Positions 58,102-64,000 of a stretch of 64,000 nt of DNA are shown piece after piece; the first letter of the stretch is position 1, and the number at the start of each line of letters is the position of its first letter. The stretch covers positions 3,559,595 through 3,623,594 of the forward strand of contig JAWPMO010000001.1 of the NCBI GenBank assembly GCA_033344875.1, read 5' to 3'. Both the position numbers and the translations under genes were made by a program. The notes under the pieces were generated by a model. That model was not told where the DNA came from, did not search any database, and was given only the letters and a program-made list of their open reading frames with translations. This stretch comes from Ilumatobacteraceae bacterium. GTDB taxonomy: Bacteria; Actinomycetota; Acidimicrobiia; Acidimicrobiales; Ilumatobacteraceae.

Positions 58102-60093
58102 TCACACAGTGACGTCGAGTCCAACTCCGTCGGTGTCGAACCCGGAGTCGGAGTCGTCGTCGGGTTCGGTGTGTGGTTCGAGACTCCAACCGAAAACGGC
58201 GATCAGCAGGATCAGGGCACCGGCTGCGGCGAGGATCAGGTTGAAGATCACCCCGTAGGCGATGATTGGCAGCGCGAACGCCGTCACGATTGGCCAATAC
58301 GACGGCGACGGAAGATGGATGTGCGCGTCGGCATCGGCTTCCTGCTGGGCGATGATCTCCTCCGCCGTGGCGATCTGTTGGAAGTCGTGGTGCCCGTCCA
58401 CGCCGCGATCTTCGTACTTGCGGTGGAAGAACTCGTCGAGATTGCTCACGGTCGGGATCACGTCGAAGTTGTGTTCCTTCGGAGGGTTGGTCGTGAGCCA
58501 CTCCAGCGAGCGCGCATCCCACGGATCCAGCGGAGCAGGCCCGTGTTTGCGATGCGACACGACGATGTTCACAACGAAGAGGAACACACCGATGGCCAGC
58601 ACCAGCGAACCCAATGACGCAACAAGATTCCAGAAGCCGAGATTGAAGATTCCCTCGCCGGCACGCGCTTCGGTCCACACGTACATTCGACGTGGCTGAC
58701 CTTGGAGTCCGATCACGTGCATGGGTCCGAACGTGAGGTTGAGCCCGATCACCATCACACCGAAGTTCCAACGACCGATCCGTTCCGACAGCATCTTGCC
58801 GAAGACTTTTGGCCACCAGTAGTAGAACCCGGCGAAGAGCCCCAACACAGCACCACCGAAGAGCACGTAGTGGAAGTGTGCGACGACGTAGTAGGTGTCG
58901 GTCTGCTGAGAATCAGACGGCGCAACGGCGTGTGTGACGCCTGAGAGCCCGCCAATCGTGAACTGCACGATCAGCCCGATCGCGAACAACATTGCTGTCG
59001 TGAATCGAAGTTTGCCGCCCCAGAGGGTCATCGTCCAGTTGACAATCTTGACACCGGTGGGGATCGCGATGGCCATGGTCGAGACGGAGAAGACGGCAAC
59101 CGAGATCGGCCCGAGGCCGGAGGCGAACATGTGGTGAGCCCACACGCCCCATCCCATGAACCCGATTGCAGCGCCGGAGAAGACGACGAGCGGGTAGCCA
59201 AACAGCGGCTTCTTCGAGAACACCGGAAGCACCTCGGAGACGATGCCGAACGACGGCAGGATCAAGATGTACACCTCTGGGTGGCCAAAGATCCAGAACA
59301 GGTGCTGCCACAGCAGCGGGTCGGCACCAGCCTCGACAGAAAAGAATGTTGCGTCGAACTGGCGTTGAAACATCAACAGAAACAGCGCCACGGTGATCAC
59401 CGGGATGGCGAACAACAGTAGAAACTGGGTGACGAGCACCATCCATGTGAAGATCGGCATCTTCATCAAGGTCATGCCCGGGGCCCGCATGTTGATGACG
59501 GTGACGATCAGGTTGATGGCGCTGGTGAGCGACGCAATGCCAGTGATCTGCAATCCGAGCGTCCAGAAATCGATGCCATTCGTTGGCGAGAACGGCACCG
59601 ACGAGTTGGGCGCATACATGAACCAACCGCCGTCCGCCGCACCGCCGAGGAACCAGGACGTGTTGATGAAGATCGCGCCGGCGAGGAAGCACCAGAACCC
59701 GAACGCGTTGATTCGGGGGAAGGCCACATCGCGTGCGCCGATCTGAAGCGGCACGAGGACGTTCGCGAACGCCGCCGCCATCGGCATCACGAACAGAAAC
59801 ACCATCGTTGTCGCGTGCATCGTGAACATCTGGTTGTACATGTCAGCCGAGAGCACCGTGCCATCTGGCCCTGCGAGTTGTGCGCGAATCAGCAGCGCCT
59901 CGAGTCCGCCAATCAGAAAGAATGCGAAGGCTGCGACCCCGTACATGATGCCGAGCTTCTTGTGATCGACCGTGAACAGCCAGGACTTCCAGCCGGTCGT
60001 GTGCACGGGTCGACGGAAAACGCCGTACGTCGTGGCGGGTGTCGCGACCGTTGGAGGACGAGACGTCGGTACCGGGCGTTCGATGACCGCCAC
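58102..60093 (-). CDS. ctaD: Cytochrome c oxidase subunit I with C-terminal subunit-IV-like extension
   Basis: A 663-residue heme-copper oxidase core. FTMHATTMVFLF (low-spin heme His), WIFGHPEVYILILPSFG (CuB His and cross-linked Tyr), VWAHHMFASG (two CuB His) and VAHFHYVLFGG (heme His pair) are present. About residues 560-663 add a linker and two more helices (PSYWPIVTAFALPIIAYGV) like the small subunit fused in many actinobacteria. It is a terminal oxidase reducing oxygen. GTG 60093 is chosen from the usual VAVIERP-type N-terminus; longer starts would overlap the divergent sigma gene. Subunits II and III are not in the window. Confidence 0.93.
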   Translation of the reverse strand: MAVIERPVPTSRPPTVATPATTYGVFRRPVHTTGWKSWLFTVDHKKLGIMYGVAAFAFFLIGGLEALLIRAQLAGPDGTVLSADMYNQMFTMHATTMVFLFVMPMAAAFANVLVPLQIGARDVAFPRINAFGFWCFLAGAIFINTSWFLGGAADGGWFMYAPNSSVPFSPTNGIDFWTLGLQITGIASLTSAINLIVTVINMRAPGMTLMKMPIFTWMVLVTQFLLLFAIPVITVALFLLMFQRQFDATFFSVEAGADPLLWQHLFWIFGHPEVYILILPSFGIVSEVLPVFSKKPLFGYPLVVFSGAAIGFMGWGVWAHHMFASGLGPISVAVFSVSTMAIAIPTGVKIVNWTMTLWGGKLRFTTAMLFAIGLIVQFTIGGLSGVTHAVAPSDSQQTDTYYVVAHFHYVLFGGAVLGLFAGFYYWWPKVFGKMLSERIGRWNFGVMVIGLNLTFGPMHVIGLQGQPRRMYVWTEARAGEGIFNLGFWNLVASLGSLVLAIGVFLFVVNIVVSHRKHGPAPLDPWDARSLEWLTTNPPKEHNFDVIPTVSNLDEFFHRKYEDRGVDGHHDFQQIATAEEIIAQQEADADAHIHLPSPSYWPIVTAFALPIIAYGVIFNLILAAAGALILLIAVFGWSLEPHTEPDDDSDSGFDTDGVGLDVTV

Positions 60094-60273
60094 GGTCAGG
60101 CCGCGACCGCGTAGATGTCGGCAACCAGACGGAGCGTCGGCCGGCCGCCAGTGACACTCCTCACGCAGCGTCGTTGGTCGTTGACCAGTCTCATCTCGTA
60201 CGAGCATCTTGCATCGTGTTGTGTCACACCTCACTGATGACCGCACGCTGGGAGCGAGTTCCATCGGTATGGC

Positions 60274-60807
60274 ATGATCGTGCTTGTGCTCGACCTCGAC
60301 GCTCTCGCTCGCGACGCACAAGACGGTGATGCGGACGCCCTCGAGCGGTTCGTCCGAGCCATCCAGCCAGACGTGTGGCGATTCTGCGTGCATCTCACCC
60401 GGTTCGACGTCGCTGACGACCTCGCCCAAGAATCATTGGTCCGCGTCATCGAGTTCCTGCCACGCTGGAATCGTGGCCCGGCGCTCACGTGGGCGCTCGG
60501 AGTCGCCCGAAATGTATGCCGCGAACACATTCGCCGGGTCACCCGTAGGCGCACCGATCCGGTAGCGGAACCAACGACCGCAGCCACCGCCGATCACGGC
60601 GATGTCGTGCCCGTCATGCTCGTTCTGGCATCGCTCCCGATCGACCAACGCGAGGCGATCGTGTTGACACAACTCATCGGACTGCCGTACGCGTCGGCAG
60701 CCACCGTCATCGGCTGTCCGATCGGCACCGTCAGATCGCGCGTCGCGCGGGGTCGCGAAACACTTGCCATAGCGCTCAATCGTCGATCCGACTCCCAGTC
60801 CGGATAG
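60274..60807 (+). CDS. ECF-type RNA polymerase sigma factor
   Basis: A 177-residue sigma-70-family protein. Region 2 (about residues 25-85: FVRAIQPDVWRFCVHLTRFD, DDLAQESLVRV and PALTWALGVARNVCREHIRR) and region 4 (about 115-165: LPIDQREAIVLTQLIGLPYA and GTVRSRVARGRE) are clear. ECF sigmas redirect RNA polymerase to stress genes. It is divergent from ctaD with overlapping upstream space, so it may control ctaD. The zinc-finger anti-sigma at 56494 is the likely antagonist, separated by ctaD and DUF411. Confidence 0.9.
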   Translation: MIVLVLDLDALARDAQDGDADALERFVRAIQPDVWRFCVHLTRFDVADDLAQESLVRVIEFLPRWNRGPALTWALGVARNVCREHIRRVTRRRTDPVAEPTTAATADHGDVVPVMLVLASLPIDQREAIVLTQLIGLPYASAATVIGCPIGTVRSRVARGRETLAIALNRRSDSQSG

Positions 60808-61150
60808 TTAGTCTCCTTTGAAGAAGCAATTCCGCCGCCGGGCTCGGATCGCAGGATTGGGTTCGGAGGGATCACATGTTCTGAGTCTCGATGCGCGGGT
60901 CGGTCAGTTGGTGTCGATGAGGGTGGCAGTCTTGGACGAGGTTGTGGCTGAAGATGCCATGCCGCCGACAGGTTCGTGGACCGCCGATATCGGTGCAGAG
61001 CGTTCGGGCGAACACGCAGACGATCGGAGGCCACCCGCGCCGGTGACCGACTCGGTCTGCCTCGACAATCCCGTCGTGAGGGCGACCCCCGCCAGCGCAC
61101 CGAGCGCCTGACGGCTCGCCCGATCAGCCCGGGCATGGCGTGCTGGACGG
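60808..61150. other. Intergenic, no supported gene
   Basis: About 340 nt after the sigma gene and before a decayed HTH gene. Frames found here are short and do not resemble proteins. Nothing repeat-like beyond the flanking pseudogene. Confidence 0.45.
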
Positions 61151-61405
61151 TCGTCCGACCCGTTGGCGGGGGTGACCGAGGATGCTGCCGACTCGGGCGG
61201 GTGTGAACTTCGCGGCCTCGGCGATCGCTCCGGCCGGGGAACCTCAGTGGACGCCTGGCGGATCGCGTCGTTGCGGGCCGCACGGGCGTGGTCGAGCGCC
61301 ACTAATCGATGTCGTTCGCCGCGGAGGCGACGTCGTTCAAGCCCACGATCGCGACGTTACTGACCACTGCACCGCCGAAATGCAAGCGGGCTTGTATTGG
61401 AATCG
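61151..61405 (-). pseudogene. Degenerate small HTH DNA-binding protein gene, copy B
   Basis: On the minus strand a GTG near 61348 opens VGLNDVASAANDID and is stopped by TAG. ALDHARAARNDAIRQASTE then appears in another frame, and AGAIAEAAKFTPARVGSILG with HPRQRV in a third. The order and words match copy A at 30012-30274, and the homology extends upstream through CCAATACAAG. It is a decayed gene with a stop codon and frameshifts. Confidence 0.6.
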
Positions 61406-61641
61406 ATGTGGCCGTAGTTTGAGAGGTAGATCGAACGACGACGGTGACAAGCCGGTCCGACTTGCGTCCTGTAGGCGTGAGTGGTCGTTCCAGCCGAGCC
61501 CGTGCTGCTCCTGCGAGCCGTGGCGGGGGCGGGCGATGAGCACCCCGCCAGGTGACCAGGGAGGTCATGATGAGTCGAGGGACGATCAGGGCTTGTCGGC
61601 GCCTGAAGCGTCGGCCGGTCCCTCACGTCACGAGGTACCCC

Positions 61642-62025
61642 ATGAGCAGCTTTCCCTATTCGACGCCATCGTTGCCGAGCCGCAAGGTTCTGAGGGACAT
61701 GTTGGTGTTCTACGCGTCGCCGGCTCTGAGGGATCGTCTCGTGACGGCGTGGCCGGAGGACGCGGAACTGCTGGACGACCTGGTGGAGCAGGTGGTCGAC
61801 CTCGCCGCGACGTGGCAGCCGACGGCGGAGTGGCATCAGATGTCGGTGGTGAAGCAGCACCGGACCGTGGAGTGGATGGTCTGGCAGGTGGCGACGGCCG
61901 CCGACGACGAACTGGGGCCGATGTACCGGGAGGACACCGTGATCCCGTTCGCGATCGACCTCGACACCTTGCCCCGGTACCCGATGCTGCCGACGCTTCT
62001 GGTGCACCCCGACGACATCGACTGA
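61642..62025 (+). CDS. Hypothetical protein upstream of a methyltransferase/helicase gene
   Basis: The 127-residue soluble, acidic, Trp-rich protein has a Ser/Pro N-terminus and a C-terminal half rich in Asp/Leu/Pro (VIPFAIDLDTLPRYP). No family recognised. ATG 61642 has GAGG at 6 nt. Its TGA overlaps a CTG that opens the following large gene (CTGA, 62022-62025), so the two seem coupled. Such small genes before large plasmid-type methylase/helicase genes are common; role unknown. Confidence 0.6.
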   Translation: MSSFPYSTPSLPSRKVLRDMLVFYASPALRDRLVTAWPEDAELLDDLVEQVVDLAATWQPTAEWHQMSVVKQHRTVEWMVWQVATAADDELGPMYREDTVIPFAIDLDTLPRYPMLPTLLVHPDDID

Positions 62026-64000
62026 CAAGCAGCCACGGCGGTCAGGTCCGCGATCGGGCTCGGGCTGCGACCCAGGCCGCACGACTTGCAGCCGAGCTCG
62101 GCGGCCGCACACCGACGGCCAACGAGATCGGTGTCTTGCGGGCGTGGACGAGTCTGGCGCAATGGGTCGGCACCGAGCGGGGAATGGCGGCGATCGGACG
62201 CGTCGAGGAGCACTGGCCCGGCTACGGCGAGATCGCCGCCGGATCGATCCTCAACGCCTACTACACCGACACCGATGTCATCCTCGCGACGTGGGCGTGG
62301 CTCGAGCGCCGCGGCGTCCGCGACGGCTATGGCTTCGAGCCAGGTTGTGGCAGGGGCGACTGGATCGCCGCTGCGCCAGAACGCATCCGCTTCGATGCGG
62401 TCGACATCGATCCCGTGTCGGTCAAGGTCGCCCGCGCCTTGACGGGCGCCAACGTCACCGAATCGCGTATCGAGGAGTGGCACCTCGCCCGGAGCGACCG
62501 CGCAACCGAGAACGGTGGCTATGACGTGGTGGTCGGCAACGTTCCGTTCTCATCTCACAAGCCCGGTGTCGGCAACCCGCACCGCGACAACCTGCACAAC
62601 CTGGCAATCGCTCGATCGGTGGCGATGCTCCGACCGGGCGGTGTTGCAGCGGTGATCACATCGCGTTTCTCACTCGACTCCAGAGACCGGTCGTGGCGGC
62701 AACGCCTCGCCGTCGAGGTCGATCTGGTCGCCGCCATCAGGCTGCCGTCGCGAACCCACCGTGAGGCCGGCACCGACGTCGTCACTGACCTGATGATCCT
62801 GCGCCGCCCGCTACCCGGCGAGCAGCGACCGACCCCAGATTGGACCGAGGTCGAAGACCTGAGGCTCGACGAGAAGACCTCGACTCCGGTGAACCGGTAC
62901 TGGCGCCAACATCCGGATCATGTGCTCGGCGTCGTCGAGCCCGGCGGTGCCTACCGACGAGAAAACTTCACCGTCACCGGCGACCGGCCGGCACACGAAT
63001 CGCTCGCCGCTGTGCTCGAGCGGGTCGAACTCAAGTGGGCGCCGACCGGACACGCACCTGCCATCGACGAACCGAAACCCATAGCGGCGAGCACGACCGC
63101 TGGACGGGCGCTGCCCGCCGGATCGATCGTGACCGACCCGTCCTCATCGACCGGATTCTCTCGCGACGGGCTCGAACATCTATGCGCAGCCAAGAACCGC
63201 AACCAGCTGCGGCTGCTGGTCACGATGAGGGACCGAGCGCTCGAATACCTCGACGCACCCACAGATGAGGGCCGCATCGAACTGGCGGACCTGTACGCCA
63301 ACTACCGCGACACCTATGACCAACCGCTCAACGCCTACGACCTCGTCGCCGTCAAACCGGTCAAACGCCGCAGCGACACTGACGACGACAACGTCGACGA
63401 GGCAACTGGGGAACGGACCCAGGTTCGTCGCCGCTACCCGAAGCTCGAAGGTTTCCGGACCGACCCGTCGTGGTGGTCCGTCGCTGCGCTCGAGGACTTC
63501 GACGACGACACCGGCCAGGCAACCCCCGCCGCAATCCTGCAACGTCCGATCCTCGACCCAAGCGGTGAACACTGGCCCGCCCGGGCGGCCACCATCGAGC
63601 AGGCCGTCGCCAACTCGCTCGCGCGCTGGCATCGCATCGACACCGACTACGTCGCCACGCAACTGGACGCGGATCCAGCGGCGGCGCTCCACCAACTCGC
63701 TGAGGTCGCCTTCCACACTCCGGAAGGGGAGTGGGAGCTCGCGGCCCACTACCTGTCTGGCGATGTCGTCGCCAAGCTCGACGCCGCGATCGCAGCAGCT
63801 CCTGACGACACCACGTTCGAACGCAACGTCGCGGCGCTGCGCAACGTGCAGCCGACACCGCTGACCGCAGCGGAGATCACTCCCGAGTTCGGCGTCACCT
63901 GGCTCGAGCCCGACGACATCGCCGCGTTCATCTCCGATCACGACGGCGGCAGCATCACGGTGAAGTACCACCCACCGACGGGGCAGTGGTCGTACGACGG
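62022..64000 (+). CDS. N6-adenine methyltransferase/helicase-type large protein, 5' part (runs off right edge)
   Basis: A continuous open frame of 659 codons to the window end. It reads LTSSHGGQVRDRARAATQ, then LNAYYTDTDVILATWAWLE, the SAM motif GFEPGCGRGDWI and the NPPY-like catalytic VVVGNVPFSSHK. PGGVAAVITSRFSLDS and TDLMILRR follow. This is the N-terminal organisation of the N12-class adenine methylase/helicase giants found on actinobacterial plasmids and integrative elements; the helicase part would lie beyond 64000. No ATG/GTG/TTG was found in frame near the start of homology. CTG 62022, overlapping the upstream TGA, is the best candidate; ATG near 62183 would cut off part of the domain. 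Confidence 0.75.
   Translation, partial: MTSSHGGQVRDRARAATQAARLAAELGGRTPTANEIGVLRAWTSLAQWVGTERGMAAIGRVEEHWPGYGEIAAGSILNAYYTDTDVILATWAWLERRGVRDGYGFEPGCGRGDWIAAAPERIRFDAVDIDPVSVKVARALTGANVTESRIEEWHLARSDRATENGGYDVVVGNVPFSSHKPGVGNPHRDNLHNLAIARSVAMLRPGGVAAVITSRFSLDSRDRSWRQRLAVEVDLVAAIRLPSRTHREAGTDVVTDLMILRRPLPGEQRPTPDWTEVEDLRLDEKTSTPVNRYWRQHPDHVLGVVEPGGAYRRENFTVTGDRPAHESLAAVLERVELKWAPTGHAPAIDEPKPIAASTTAGRALPAGSIVTDPSSSTGFSRDGLEHLCAAKNRNQLRLLVTMRDRALEYLDAPTDEGRIELADLYANYRDTYDQPLNAYDLVAVKPVKRRSDTDDDNVDEATGERTQVRRRYPKLEGFRTDPSWWSVAALEDFDDDTGQATPAAILQRPILDPSGEHWPARAATIEQAVANSLARWHRIDTDYVATQLDADPAAALHQLAEVAFHTPEGEWELAAHYLSGDVVAKLDAAIAAAPDDTTFERNVAALRNVQPTPLTAAEITPEFGVTWLEPDDIAAFISDHDGGSITVKYHPPTGQWSYD

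Noticed and set aside
61455-61475. Isolated right half-site CCTGTAGG with a poor left arm before the 61642 gene
   Set aside because: Only about 7 of 12 palindrome positions match and no promoter geometry is visible.
1-64000. CRISPR arrays, transposases, integrases, rRNA and tRNA genes
   Set aside because: None seen on either strand. Mobility is inferred only from the right-end methylase/helicase gene, gene content and the duplicated HTH remnant.

Overview
The window is GC-rich, densely coded DNA of actinobacterial type. Many genes overlap by ATGA or GTGA, GTG starts are common, and several genes look leaderless. The gene families (CmtR-like ArsR repressors, an actinobacterial BlaI/M56 pair, CtaG-type oxidase assembly proteins, Cox1 fused to a subunit-IV-like tail) fit a deep-branching actinobacterium. 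System I cytochrome c maturation genes suggest something like Acidimicrobiia; this is inference. No rRNA, tRNA, transposase, integrase or CRISPR array was seen. The right end carries a large N6-adenine methyltransferase/helicase-type gene of the kind found on plasmids and integrative elements, so the window is probably part of a plasmid or metal-resistance island.

Left part (1-24.5 kb): copper handling, thiol-redox proteins and cytochrome c maturation. It holds a CsoR repressor with the start of a copper ATPase or chaperone, an L,D-transpeptidase, small DUF2933-like membrane proteins, a CcdA/peroxiredoxin-like/glutaredoxin-like/TlpA operon divergent from a second CcdA, ccmF-ccmH-ccmI, CcmG, an SPW-repeat membrane protein, a Met/His-rich exported protein, lgt, a methyltransferase, a BlaI-type repressor with an M56 protease, a sialidase-fold lipoprotein and a CopC-CopD fusion. 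Most transcription units here carry a 15-bp palindrome, CCTACA-n3-TGTAGG, just upstream. Ten clear copies lie between 0.5 and 24.5 kb; I found no full copy in the other 39 kb. The half-site (TACA/TGTA) is the one used by BlaI/CopY proteins, and the only such regulator in the window is at 20231. I read this as a BlaI/M56-controlled regulon joining copper, thiol-redox, heme and cell-wall functions. A CmtR-like repressor, cation diffusion facilitator and PAP2 phosphatase operon, an M23 endopeptidase and a CaCA exchanger are inserted in it.

Middle part (24.5-43.5 kb): divalent soft-metal resistance. A CmtR-like repressor, P1B ATPase, LspA and ZIP operon is followed by a CYP152-type P450 peroxygenase. 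A second CmtR-like operon has a P1B ATPase and an adenylate cyclase fused to a YHS metal domain. Around these are two DUF305 proteins, a rhodanese lipoprotein, a second M23 enzyme, a second CopC-CopD fusion with a YcnI protein, a second ZIP transporter, a CtaG protein, a methyltransferase gene interrupted by a stop codon, a DUF3703 protein and a truncated zinc-finger anti-sigma gene.

Right part (43.5-64 kb): disulfide formation and cytochrome oxidase assembly. It holds a DsbA-VKOR pair, a SCO lipoprotein, a CAAX protease, a coiled-coil M23 enzyme, a cytochrome c-SCO-PCuAC-CtaG operon, an NlpC/P60 enzyme, a P1B-4 ATPase, an anti-sigma factor with a 79-residue partner, a DUF411 gene with an in-frame UGA exactly at a conserved cysteine, cytochrome oxidase subunit I and an ECF sigma factor. 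A degenerate HTH gene at 61.2 kb matches another at 30.1 kb in the same orientation, so the two copies flank about 31 kb.

Working together, these genes import, export, store and deliver metals at the membrane and in the cell envelope, repair or form thiols there, and build the copper and heme enzymes that use the metal. Many functions occur twice, and the region brings both lipoprotein-processing enzymes (Lgt and LspA) for its several metal-related lipoproteins.
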